A DNA stretch of 64,000 nucleotides from Terriglobia bacterium (lineage in GTDB: Bacteria > Acidobacteriota > Terriglobia > Terriglobales > Acidobacteriaceae): assembly GCA_032252755.1 (NCBI GenBank), contig JAVUPY010000042.1:1-64000 (forward strand), read 5' to 3'. The notes beneath the pieces were generated by a model. It was given only the letters and a program-made list of their open reading frames with translations, was not told where the DNA came from and made no database searches. Both the position numbers and the translations under genes were made by a program. Shown piece by piece: positions 8,885 through 16,840 of the stretch; the stretch's first letter is position 1; each line of letters starts with the position of its first letter.

Positions 8885-9010
8885 ATGCCCGAAAATCTAC
8901 TCATAAACAGCAGCAACGAAAACGAATTGCAGAGTTCTCGGATCGGGACGTATGATTTGCAGTTCCCATGCGACCAGACGGACCGACCGAGGCTCAGGCC
9001 GAATATCTAG
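8885..9010 (+). CDS. Small ORF, transposon passenger (41 aa)
   Basis: ATG at 8885 has a well-placed ribosome site (TTGGAGG, nine bases upstream) and lies 18 bases after the transposase stop. The 41 residues begin MPENLLINSSNENELQSS and end RPRLRPNI. It overlaps the start of the next reading frame by 43 bases, which suggests coupled translation. I do not recognise a function. Confidence 0.45.
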   Translation: MPENLLINSSNENELQSSRIGTYDLQFPCDQTDRPRLRPNI

Positions 9011-9435
9011 TCAGCGAACGGAAGTACATAAAGACAATTCCGCCCATAGTAGGAAGTTCGCGGGAGTTTCAGATGAGAGCCGATGTCTACAGCGTGTCTA
9101 CGGGTCGCCCCTGCGGTCTCGTGATAATGGCAACGGCCAAGAAGTCACCGAGTGGAATTCCCCGCCCCTACCCAAGTTCAGCATTGGAATTGCGCGGAAG
9201 ATTTCGTATCCGTGGGCTCAATTATGCAATCAGACATGACTGTCCGACTGGGCCGATAGTTCGCGGTTGGCATGAGCATATCTGGACAGACGAGTTCGAA
9301 GATCATGTGATTCGACACGCCCGTCCAAAGGTGAAGGACACCTCCATCGGCGGACTATTCGAATGGGGACTGAAGAAATGGAAAATATCAGTCGGGGAAC
9401 CAAAAGCAAGGAGGAAGCGTCGTGGCGAAAGATAA
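8968..9435 (+). CDS. Passenger protein with HEHIWT motif (possibly DUF6978-like)
   Basis: A 155-residue soluble protein. It starts PTEAQAEYLVSERKYI, continues with beta-rich sequence (FRIRGLNYAIRHDCP), and carries WHEHIWTDEFEDH, where two His and one Asp could bind metal or act as catalysts, before a very basic tail (KARRKRRGER). From memory this layout resembles proteins labelled DUF6978, which often sit next to DUF1828 proteins, and the next gene is DUF1828-like. Function is not established; a toxin-antitoxin-like or nuclease-related pair is only a hypothesis. Its end overlaps the next gene by 14 bases. The start codon lacks a strong ribosome site. Confidence 0.7.
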   Translation: MRPDGPTEAQAEYLVSERKYIKTIPPIVGSSREFQMRADVYSVSTGRPCGLVIMATAKKSPSGIPRPYPSSALELRGRFRIRGLNYAIRHDCPTGPIVRGWHEHIWTDEFEDHVIRHARPKVKDTSIGGLFEWGLKKWKISVGEPKARRKRRGER

Positions 9436-10222
9436 CCGTGTTCTCAAGGCCTACCTCCGCGCCTATAAGAAATTGGTTGAGACAGAACTGATAGAGGAAA
9501 AGTCTGGACCTAGGCACAGTATTGCCTTGTCCATTCCCCTTCATATCGCGGCAAATCATCGAGTCGAAGTTACGGTAACGGAGTTTGCTCCCGGAAAGTT
9601 CATTCTCTCGGATATGGCAAGAACCCTGTCCGATCTCTCCGAATCAGGAAAGAAGATCACCTCCGATTTCAGGAAAAGGGCAGAAGAGATTGCGAAATAT
9701 TTTGGCGCTGGCTTCCGCATGGATCACTTGATTATGGAATGCAACGAGGCCGACCTGGGAACCACTATTCAGAGATTTGCAGAGACATGCAAGACGATTG
9801 GGGATGCGCACCTTCTACATCGCGACCATGTTGTCCATGCGCGTCAAGTAGTGGACGAGGTAAAAAAGATATTCACGGCTCGCAAAATTACATTCAAAGA
9901 AGATTGCGCGGTAAAGGGAGCTATCGAAAAGCACTCTTTTGATGTCTATGTTGCGCCTAACGGGAATCCCGGCATCGCAGTCAAGGTGGTTGCTGGCCAC
10001 AACACCCATGCGCTGGCCAAGGTGTGGGCATTTAATTGTTGGGATGTACGCGCGGTCAATTCAGAATCGCGCCTTAAATTAGGACTCGTGCTTGACGAGG
10101 AAGATAGTGAGCCGTGGAGCAGAAGCAGTCAGAGCATACTGAAGAAGGGCGCCGACATCGTGACGACTTCTAATAAGCTAGACGGCTTGGAACATGGCCT
10201 CATGATGGAGCAGATCATATGA
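9422..10222 (+). CDS. DUF1828-like passenger protein
   Basis: A 266-residue soluble protein starting at GTG 9422, with AGGAAG six bases upstream. Residues about 25-75 (SIALSIPLHIAANHRVEVTV then ILSDMARTLSDL) match the pattern of DUF1828, a strand-rich domain with a conserved Ser/Thr-Asp turn. The C-terminal part (FDVYVAPNGNPGIAVKVVAG, then WAFNCWDVRAV) looks like the nuclease-like second domain that often accompanies DUF1828, but I cannot name catalytic residues with confidence. It overlaps the HEHIWT gene by 14 bases and the following small basic ORF by 4 bases, so the three form one translationally coupled unit. Confidence 0.75.
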   Translation: MAKDNRVLKAYLRAYKKLVETELIEEKSGPRHSIALSIPLHIAANHRVEVTVTEFAPGKFILSDMARTLSDLSESGKKITSDFRKRAEEIAKYFGAGFRMDHLIMECNEADLGTTIQRFAETCKTIGDAHLLHRDHVVHARQVVDEVKKIFTARKITFKEDCAVKGAIEKHSFDVYVAPNGNPGIAVKVVAGHNTHALAKVWAFNCWDVRAVNSESRLKLGLVLDEEDSEPWSRSSQSILKKGADIVTTSNKLDGLEHGLMMEQII

Positions 10223-10335
10223 AGCGCGAAAAACTTAAAATTCCCCTACGCTTCGATGACGCAATATCGGACCTGTTGAAAGTGAAACCTCCAAAGAAGA
10301 AGCGAACTAGTAGGCCCGTCAAGAAGAAGAAATAG
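10219..10335 (+). CDS. Small basic passenger protein (38 aa)
   Basis: ATG 10219 overlaps the DUF1828-like stop (ATGA). The product runs from MKREKLKIPLRFDDAISDLL to a tail of Lys and Arg (PPKKKR...KKKK). The first half looks like an amphipathic helix and the tail could bind nucleic acid or act as a partner-binding peptide. Its 3' end overlaps the 3' end of the convergent Ntn-like gene by 17 bases. No known function, but coupling to the upstream gene argues that it is real. Confidence 0.6.
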   Translation: MKREKLKIPLRFDDAISDLLKVKPPKKKRTSRPVKKKK

Positions 10336-10972
10336 GAATGCAGTTTCCGAAGATTACTCTTTCGTTTTCCTCATAATCATCGAAGCGATATACGGTAGAA
10401 ATCCCAAACCCGTCTTTCGTGAGATGGAATGTCTGTATCTCTCCTCCGATATATAACCTCTCTTCTTTCGGCTTGACGGCTTGGGCAGCCCGCTGTGCCG
10501 TCATGATTTTTGGCAAGTCGGCTGGGAGGTTGTACTCGGCTGGAACCTCACACTCCGGTTTGTATCGGAGCCCGTAAGGTGTAAGTCGTTCCGATTCGAA
10601 GTTAGAAGCCGATCTATAGGCATAGGCGTGAATCTTTCCTGTCAGTTTCGAAAATCCGTAGTGGTACACGGTAGTGGTAAACCCGTCAGGGATGGAGAAT
10701 TCATGCTTATACCCCTGCCACAACGGACGGAGACAACTGGGTGCGTGGTAGTCAACATTGTCGATGTCGTGAGCGATCAATCTATCGCTCATCTGGACAA
10801 ACCACCTGCCGAGAAATCCACCCGCGCCCACACCAGCAAGAATGAGTTTGAGGTGGGGGACAACGAACGCCTTGGATGTGAACATGAGCGGCGTTCCGTC
10901 GGTATTTACAGCCAGTGTATCGGTAGCGATATATGCTTGATTCTCATCAATATAGAAGACTAGAGAAGACAT
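10319..10972 (-). CDS. Ntn-hydrolase-like passenger protein
   Basis: A 217-residue protein read from the right end of the transposon inward. The N terminus MSSLVFYIDENQAYIATDTLA followed by KAFVVPHLKLILAGVGAGG resembles the opening beta hairpin of proteasome-type Ntn hydrolases such as HslV, where TxxD-containing strands and a glycine-rich turn alternate. An exposed N-terminal Thr or Ser nucleophile is not at residue 2 in the classical form (Ser2-Ser3 would need Met removal), so activity is uncertain. It has its own promoter arising from the right inverted repeat and converges with the DUF1828 unit. Confidence 0.65.
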   Translation of the reverse strand: MSSLVFYIDENQAYIATDTLAVNTDGTPLMFTSKAFVVPHLKLILAGVGAGGFLGRWFVQMSDRLIAHDIDNVDYHAPSCLRPLWQGYKHEFSIPDGFTTTVYHYGFSKLTGKIHAYAYRSASNFESERLTPYGLRYKPECEVPAEYNLPADLPKIMTAQRAAQAVKPKEERLYIGGEIQTFHLTKDGFGISTVYRFDDYEENERVIFGNCIPISSS

Positions 10973-10991
10973 TGCATTTCGCCGTTTCTTC

Positions 10992-11021
10992 TCCCATCAT
11001 ATCCAGCTACTTGGGTTTGTC
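10992..11021 (-). promoter_or_regulatory. Inward promoter at the right inverted repeat
   Basis: On the minus strand TTGACA (complement of 11016-11021) is followed after 16 bases by TATGAT, directing transcription into the Ntn-like gene. It mirrors the promoter at the left end: both repeats supply the -35 box. Confidence 0.6.
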
Positions 11022-11036
11022 AAAGGGATAATTACG
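11011..11036. repeat. Right terminal inverted repeat of the IS1595-type transposon
   Basis: Pairs with 7819-7844 at 24 of 26 positions and is followed directly by the target duplication. Confidence 0.88.
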
Positions 11037-11044
11037 TTTATATT
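11037..11044. repeat. Target-site duplication, right copy (TTTATATT)
   Basis: Identical to 7811-7818. Confidence 0.85.
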
Positions 11045-11227
11045 TCGATTGGAATGAGGAGATTGCGGCGAAAATGACAATATTTGGCTCTTGACAAGAA
11101 TTTTCTCAAAGCGAGAATGGGCTTGGCTAATGATGTGCACTGAATCATAAGTTGAATTAATGCGTGATAAGTCCTGTTCCCGACAACAATCGTGGAACTC
11201 ATTGGTTGTTGGGCGTAGATTTCTACT

Positions 11228-12049
11228 GTGAACCCAACTCCGACTCGCATCGTTCTTCTCTTCGTTCTTGTGGCTCCGTTATTCATGTCGGCGGTGTACG
11301 CGCAAACAGCAGTACCAACGGTCACAGTGGCCGAAACGCCTCTATACCCACCCTTGCCACGATCCGCCCATATCGCCGGAACCGTGACACTGCGAGTTGT
11401 CACTGATGGGGAGAAAGTAGCCGATGTTAGTGTCGTTGATGGGCAGCCGATGTTAGCTAGGGCAGCACAGGAGAATGTGAAAACGTGGCGATTCATAAAG
11501 CACGAGCCCACCACATTCCTCACCAAGTTCAACTTCGACCTCTCGCCGGAGTGTGACACAAAGAACGAAAACGGTACGGTCACGCTGAGTCTGCCGCTGG
11601 AAGTGACTATCACCGTTCCGCGCAGATCGTCGGAGTGTGACCCCTATTTTGGACTCGACCTTTCTGAGCCGCTCAGGGTGTTCCTAACAGGCTGTGAAGT
11701 CGATGGAGTAATGCAGCCCTGCAAAAATATATCCATCGAACTCGATGCTGGTGAGTTGAAAGCAAAACCGCAGATTATCAAAGAGGGTGACAAAACTGTC
11801 TTCGTTGTCCCGAAGGAATTTCGGAATGCGAAGACCTTCGGTGTCACGGTGCAGACTCCGAAAGGTGGTTTTTCGCTGGCTGAACTTCACGGCAGCTTTC
11901 TCAAGGGCAAGTGGCGAATCGTTATCGACCATAAGCCTTTTCAAGAGGAAAACCGATACATGACCAAGGGGCGAGATTGCATCGGGTTTATACACTTTCA
12001 ATGGTCGGAACCTGAGCGCATAGCGTCCGCGCCGTGCAAGGACAAATAG
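11228..12049 (+). CDS. Secreted TonB-C-terminal-domain-like protein
   Basis: A 273-residue exported protein. Residues 1-26 form a signal peptide (hydrophobic run ending SAVYAQ). Residues about 30-100 follow the TonB C-terminal pattern: PLYPPLPRSAHIAGTVTLRVVTDGEKVADVSVVDGQP...A-EN-KTWRF. Cys pairs (about residues 107, 138, 154 and 162) suggest disulfides in the periplasm. There is no transmembrane anchor beyond the signal, so it is not a classical TonB; single-domain TonB-C proteins of unknown job are common in acidobacteria. It uses a GTG start with a weak ribosome site. Confidence 0.72.
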   Translation: MNPTPTRIVLLFVLVAPLFMSAVYAQTAVPTVTVAETPLYPPLPRSAHIAGTVTLRVVTDGEKVADVSVVDGQPMLARAAQENVKTWRFIKHEPTTFLTKFNFDLSPECDTKNENGTVTLSLPLEVTITVPRRSSECDPYFGLDLSEPLRVFLTGCEVDGVMQPCKNISIELDAGELKAKPQIIKEGDKTVFVVPKEFRNAKTFGVTVQTPKGGFSLAELHGSFLKGKWRIVIDHKPFQEENRYMTKGRDCIGFIHFQWSEPERIASAPCKDK

Positions 12050-12164
12050 TTGGCGGTATATCGGCATACCATAAACAATCCGGGGTAGCTGGATAGATTA
12101 CGATATGGCCTGTTCTTGCTTGCTATCGCGAGACTCTCAAGACCTTGAGGACAGGTCCCAGTAC

Positions 12165-12893
12165 CTACTCAACTTTCAAGAATGAATTCACGGCTCCGGT
12201 ACGGCCCGTGTTGTTGTCGCGCACCACGATTCGGACGAGGTATTCTCCGGGCGGAAGGTCGAGCGTGTTCTTGTAGTCGATGCCGGACTGCTGAATCGTT
12301 GCGACCGCTTCCGGCGACAGGTCCTTTTTGATCCTCTGGACAACCTGGCCTGCGACTTTGCCGTCTCGTGCACGTGCTATGGCGAGGAACTCGAGGTTGA
12401 GTTTGCGCTGCTCGAGGTCGACCACATTCGCCGCCGGGGCGACCTGCAGGTCGAGAGCGTTCGACACCTTGTCACCCTTCTTCCGCGTAGTTGTCCGCTC
12501 TCCTTTGAAAGGAATGCCTGCTTCTGGAAGCAGCGATTGAGCCGCCGTGTTGATATCCAGTTCGCGGGTCTTTTCGGGCTCGGGCAGAGGGAACAGGAAG
12601 CCATTGCGCGAGCGAGTGTTAGCTCCTTCGACCTTAACCTGGAGTTAGTGCCAGCCCTCTTTCGTACCTTTGTCTACGTAGAAGCCGACCATGTAGTAGT
12701 CGCGAGAATCGTCGAGAGCTTCCTTGAAGCAATCGGCAAGGTCCGCGCGGTTGTAGCAGGGTTTTCCGCCGGTGGTTTTCTTCTCGTGCTTCTTGGCTTC
12801 GATCGCTTGGGGCTGGCTAATGCAGAAGACCGGCAGTTTGTGGGGCTCGGCTCTGTTCCACGCTGGTGCCGATTTGCTGATTATCTTGCCCAT
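12165..12893 (-). pseudogene. VWFA-related acidobacterial protein, 3' remnant with nonsense codon
   Basis: The frame reads as the C-terminal part of the VWFA-related acidobacterial family: KTTGGKPCYNRADLADCF, then LDDSRDYYMVGFYVDKGTKEGWH, then LQVKVEGANTRSRNGF, and a domain ending PPGEYLVRIVVRDNNTG. A TAA stop (12645-12647) sits between GWH and LQVKV, where relatives have a sense codon. The N-terminal VWFA fold is missing, and an in-frame stop lies just upstream. Reading the opposite frame upstream gives weakly similar text, so a frameshift may also be present. The family is secreted; the gene is dead or makes a fragment. Confidence 0.75.
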
Positions 12894-13168
12894 CTTCAGT
12901 AATCTTGGTGCCGTCTAATCCAACTGCTGTTACCAGCAGATTCAGCAAAACCCAAATAGATTTTCATTTTGTGATGATAAATCCGCTTACCGCCTATCGA
13001 GCAGGACTACTCCACAGAAGCCAAAGGAAGGCTTGAGCCACCGCCAGTTGCGCTGTCAATCCCTTCAGAACTAGAGCAGAGGGGAGTGTCGGCCAACTGT
13101 TAAATGGTGACTGGCCCGATTTGATGAAGTAGAGTTTCGATACCCAATCATTCACAACATAACGGAGA

Positions 13169-13642
13169 GTGAGCGTGCGCAACCTGACAGCTGTTGCATC
13201 ATTCGTGCTGGTCTTCGCTTCCTTGGCGGTCGCCCAAAGCAGTCTCGAAACGAAGTGGCACTGCGCGAAACCTGTCGACCAGCAATATGAGATCGGTGAT
13301 ACGCCTGGTCACAGCTACGGCGTTGCCCAAGGCAACTGCAACGTGGTTTCCGGCAAGACTGGCGAAAAAACGGGGGTATTCACTGAAATTCAAGAAATGT
13401 GGAACGGCTCCTTTCAGACTCATGGCCGCATGATCGTAACCATGGCCGACGGGGAGAAAATTTACTACACGTACAAAGCAACGGGGAGTCTCGCGAAAAA
13501 GACAGCAGCGGAAAAGTGGAAGATGACAGGCGGCACCGGGAAACACAAAAGTAATAAGGGTTCGGGCACCTGCTCGGGGACGTTCAATGACGACGGAACT
13601 TCCGACTGGGTCTGCTCCGGGAAATTTTCAACCGGTGCCTAG
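13169..13642 (+). CDS. Secreted hypothetical protein
   Basis: 157 residues with a clean signal peptide (residues 1-22, ending SLAVAQ). The mature part is strand-rich, polar and glycine-rich, with four cysteines (WHCAKP, GNCNVV, GTCSGT, WVCSGKF), consistent with a small disulfide-bonded beta barrel. Strong ribosome site ACGGAGAG just before GTG 13169; a second GTG lies two codons on. No family recognised. It is not in an operon. Confidence 0.7.
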   Translation: MSVRNLTAVASFVLVFASLAVAQSSLETKWHCAKPVDQQYEIGDTPGHSYGVAQGNCNVVSGKTGEKTGVFTEIQEMWNGSFQTHGRMIVTMADGEKIYYTYKATGSLAKKTAAEKWKMTGGTGKHKSNKGSGTCSGTFNDDGTSDWVCSGKFSTGA

Positions 13643-13842
13643 TGGGCTTGAACAGATCCCAGTCACGATCGGATCGGGCAATGCGATAGTAAACGGGTAG
13701 TGGAGCCTTTGGCACCGAGGTGCCATATATTCCGAGTCAAACCTGACGTTGTACTCCGCTAAGTCCTTGAAATTCAGCGTGAGCAGTAGCATACAAGGCA
13801 AGCCACCAACAGGTCGCATCTTACTAGTTCGGAGGTGACAAT

Positions 13843-13995
13843 ATGCTTTGGACCATCTTCGTAATTCTGCTGATTGCGTGGCTTCTGGGCCTGGTCGGCG
13901 TTTACACGATTGGCTCTTTCGTCTGGATTCTCCTCGTGGCGGCCCTGGCTGTTCTGGCCATCCAGATCATCACGGGACGTCGTACAACGGTCTGA
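13843..13995 (+). CDS. Lmo0937-family small membrane protein (50 aa)
   Basis: Two hydrophobic helices separated by a GVYTIGSF turn (residues about 17-25), ending in RRTTV. Length, the MLWTIFVILLIAWLLG opening and the turn match the DUF5670/Lmo0937 family, widespread short membrane proteins that are often stress-induced in other bacteria. GGAGGTGACA just upstream of the ATG is a strong ribosome site. It stands alone between two transcription units. Confidence 0.85.
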   Translation: MLWTIFVILLIAWLLGLVGVYTIGSFVWILLVAALAVLAIQIITGRRTTV

Positions 13996-14107
13996 CCGTC
14001 GGGCGTGGAGTAGTTTTGCTGGGCGCGCCCTTTCTGGGTTCCCGTAGCGCCCAGCACGCACCCCGACGTACGGCCGCATCGAAGCCGCCCAGCGGCGCTC
14101 TGTTCCC

Positions 14108-16387
14108 CTACCAACTTCTCGCCACTGCGGCAATGATCCTGCCGAGAGCCTCCACATCTCGAACATCGACGACTTCGCCTGGGGAGTGAGCGTAACGCAA
14201 TGGCCATCCGAGCGCGACGTCGGTACTGCCGTACATCAGAAATGCCGCACCGTCATTTCCGCCGCCGGTAACGCCATATTGCGCAGGTATGTTGTTTGCG
14301 CGGGCAATCGAGACGACCTTCTCGGCGAGGTTGCGAGGCACAATGTTCGAGTTATCGACAGCTCGAACGACGAAGCCTCGTCCGACGCGGGCATCGGCAA
14401 ATCGCTTCGACTCCAACGGCGAATCGGCGCTAACGAACGTATCTACGGCGAACACGTACGTCGGGGTCTCGTTCTTTGCCGCGAAGTCTTTAGCAGCGGC
14501 CGCGGCGCCGAAGAGGCCAAGTTCCTCGCGCGTGGACCAGATGAAAGTAATGTCGCGATTGCCTAAGTTTGGTGGTGCGGTGGCCCCGAGAGCCCACACG
14601 GCGTTGATCAGCGCCGTGCAGCCCACGCGATCATCCATGGCTCGTCCACTGGCTTTTCTCGCGAGCAACTTGCGGTACTTCTTCGGGACGGTGATGAAAT
14701 CTCCGGGCTTGATGCCGAGCTTAGCCACTTCGTCCGGGTTCTTCGCGCCGACATCCATCCGGACGGTGAAGCCACGCCCGCGCGGGAACTGGAACCCCGG
14801 CTTATCCCAGCCCTCCGGCAATTCCAGCACGCCGGGATGCATTCCGTTGGAGGAGTGAACGAGCGCGGGGTGTCCGAGGAAGTAACTCCAGATGCCACCG
14901 CCCTCGTCCTTCAGTTCGAGGCGGCCATCGGGCAGTACGGATTTCACCTCGTAGCCGATCTCGTCCATGTGCGCGACAATCGCGATCCTCCCGGAAGGTT
15001 TCGGCGAGGACGATCCAAGGTGCAGAACGAGGTTTCCGCCATCGTCCATCACGGGCTTCGCCCACGGCGGTAACAAGGCTTCCACCGTGGAGCGCATGTT
15101 CCCCTCGTGCTCGCTCGCGGCATAGGTCTCGATCAGCCGGTGCAAAACTTCGTCGGTCGACGGAGCTGTCCGCGGCTTCTGAGGGGCAGGCGGTTCCGGA
15201 AGTGTGGTGGCCGCTTTGAGATGAGGGGCAGGGGTCGAGCCGAGGTACACCTCAAGGAGCGAGGCAAGGGAAGCGACATCGCCGGATTGCAGCACTTCGG
15301 CGGGCGTCGAGGGCCAGTCCGTTGCAACGGCGAGATGCACCGTTCGCTCCGGCAGCTTCGGTTGCAGGATGTAGCCGCCGCGCGGGAGCAGCGGAGCGGA
15401 GAAATCCGTAGTGACCTTGAGGTTGTGCTCGCTTCCAAGCTTTTCCAATTCCTCCCCGAATGCGCCGGCATTCTCGGGCTTGTCACTTGCGACCAGCACT
15501 CCGTCTCCGGGGTGATGCTGAAAGGATGGCGCGTTTTCACTTTGTGGCCCGAAGGCGGGCGCACGCATGCAACGGCCCACGTATATGACTTCGTCGGGAT
15601 GAAGCTCATAAAGCTCGCGCTGGAGACCTCGCGCGCCGAGCCACTGCTGGGTGACAAATGCAAACGTCGTCGTCCCCTGAAGTTTTGAGCGATCGAGGCT
15701 TCGCAGAACGTCGACCAGGGCAGCCGCTCCGAAACGATCTCCGATGGCGGGGGCCGTCCACTCTCCATCGGCCATTTCGTAGAACTGGCGGTCGATGGCA
15801 ATCGGGCTCAGAACATCTGCACCGCTGGCGCGGACTTCCGCTTCATTATTCGCCCCGAGATCGATGTACATGTTGTCGAGGTCAGCGGCCGAAGGAGGGT
15901 GCTGGCGCTGCGGCATCAGGTGAATCGAAAGTCCCGCTACCACTCCATTCAGCCACGAGTGCTGATTCGTGCCAATCATGACGGGCTGCGCCGAGTAGAG
16001 TTCGTTGAATAGCGGCAGATTTCCCGCTTGCGGCAAGCGCTGCACGGTCACGTAACCTTCCGGAGTAATACCGCTGGCTACGAAGCCGGGCTCATCGATC
16101 GCGGTAACGATCAGCCGTCGCGGAGAACCCTTGCCGACCGTAACGATGACATTGCTCGCCATATCCGTGTGTGGGGAAAACGCCTTCAGCTTTGTCGCGA
16201 TTGCGCCAGCCAGTTGCTGCTCGTATCCGGGAACAGCCGGGATCTGGACGAACTCGCGCAGGTCATCGGTAAGATTGCCGGGAACCGAAGCCGCTTGCGC
16301 CATTACGAGTAGTGGCGTGAACAAGATTGCTGCTGCCATGAGAATTCGAACTCGTTTTGCTGTGGCGATAGCCTTGGTAAATGTCAT
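14108..16387 (-). CDS. Tandem M42-type peptidase, first half degenerate
   Basis: A 759-residue exported protein whose signal peptide (residues 1-32, ending LLVMAQAA) follows an ATG with AGGAG in front; the frame is open 44 codons further up, but that start is unlikely. Two copies of the M42 aminopeptidase fold are joined by a Pro-rich linker near residue 400. The second copy has all ligands: AHMDEIGY (His, Asp), GRAMDDRVGC (Asp), STREELGLFG (Glu-Glu), FAVDTFVS (Asp) and RYAHSPGE (His). In the first copy the equivalents are TAIDEPGF (His lost), IGDRFGAA, and VTQQWLGARG (Glu-Glu to Gln-Gln), so it is probably a non-catalytic structural or substrate-binding half. Confidence 0.85.
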   Translation of the reverse strand: MTFTKAIATAKRVRILMAAAILFTPLLVMAQAASVPGNLTDDLREFVQIPAVPGYEQQLAGAIATKLKAFSPHTDMASNVIVTVGKGSPRRLIVTAIDEPGFVASGITPEGYVTVQRLPQAGNLPLFNELYSAQPVMIGTNQHSWLNGVVAGLSIHLMPQRQHPPSAADLDNMYIDLGANNEAEVRASGADVLSPIAIDRQFYEMADGEWTAPAIGDRFGAAALVDVLRSLDRSKLQGTTTFAFVTQQWLGARGLQRELYELHPDEVIYVGRCMRAPAFGPQSENAPSFQHHPGDGVLVASDKPENAGAFGEELEKLGSEHNLKVTTDFSAPLLPRGGYILQPKLPERTVHLAVATDWPSTPAEVLQSGDVASLASLLEVYLGSTPAPHLKAATTLPEPPAPQKPRTAPSTDEVLHRLIETYAASEHEGNMRSTVEALLPPWAKPVMDDGGNLVLHLGSSSPKPSGRIAIVAHMDEIGYEVKSVLPDGRLELKDEGGGIWSYFLGHPALVHSSNGMHPGVLELPEGWDKPGFQFPRGRGFTVRMDVGAKNPDEVAKLGIKPGDFITVPKKYRKLLARKASGRAMDDRVGCTALINAVWALGATAPPNLGNRDITFIWSTREELGLFGAAAAAKDFAAKNETPTYVFAVDTFVSADSPLESKRFADARVGRGFVVRAVDNSNIVPRNLAEKVVSIARANNIPAQYGVTGGGNDGAAFLMYGSTDVALGWPLRYAHSPGEVVDVRDVEALGRIIAAVARSW

Positions 16388-16679
16388 CACGACTCCTGGA
16401 GAGTTGATCTGCCGAAACGACTCCACCCGCCGGTACCGAATGGCACACACGTTGGCCATGACTTCAATTGTTTTCCCCACACTTGCACTGGCGAGAGTTG
16501 CAGGGGAATACGATAACACTCAGGCACGCCGTTTGTGCGTAATGCTCGATTCCAGTATCACGATTTCGTGACGTGACCTTGGTTTGCGGCGTGATTCGGA
16601 TCACATCCGGCAGCAGAACGGTGTGACAGAATCCCCGACACCTTGGGGCCACAATCGAGATTTCTGGAACGGGGGCTGT

Positions 16680-16787
16680 ATGAGCAACATCGGGTGGGCA
16701 ATTGTGCTGGGGCTCGTGGCGCTGGGTGCCGTTTACCTGACTTTGAAGTGGGGACTCGCGAGGCTGAGCAAACGCGGGCGTGTGTAG
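16680..16787 (+). CDS. Small single-helix membrane protein (35 aa)
   Basis: ATG 16680 follows GGGGGC and encodes MSNIGWAIVLGLVALGAVY, then a basic end (LARLSKRGRV). One transmembrane helix with a positive tail predicts an N-out, C-in topology. The reading frame is open further upstream, but those residues are polar and unlike a protein start. Unknown function. Confidence 0.5.
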   Translation: MSNIGWAIVLGLVALGAVYLTLKWGLARLSKRGRV

Positions 16788-16840
16788 TGCCGGCTGCAGA
16801 AGACTGCTGAAATTAAAATTGCTGTCCGGCAGGACACGTC

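Larger units (their letters stand above)
7819..11036 (+). mobile_element. IS1595-type transposon with passenger genes, 3218 bp
   Basis: The boundaries are fixed by three agreeing signals. First, 26-base inverted repeats (7819-7844 and 11011-11036) match at 24 positions. Second, an 8-base direct repeat TTTATATT abuts both ends (7811-7818 and 11037-11044). Third, a DDE transposase of the IS1595 type lies inside the left end; 8-base duplications are what that family makes. Besides the transposase it carries a short ORF, a HEHIWT-type protein, a DUF1828-like protein, a 38-residue basic protein and, on the opposite strand, a protein resembling an Ntn hydrolase. The perfect duplication suggests the insertion has not been rearranged since it landed. 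Confidence 0.9.

Noticed and set aside
12645-12647. In-frame stop in the VWFA remnant considered as a recoded codon
   Set aside because: The codon is TAA, not TGA, and the gene is also truncated at its start.
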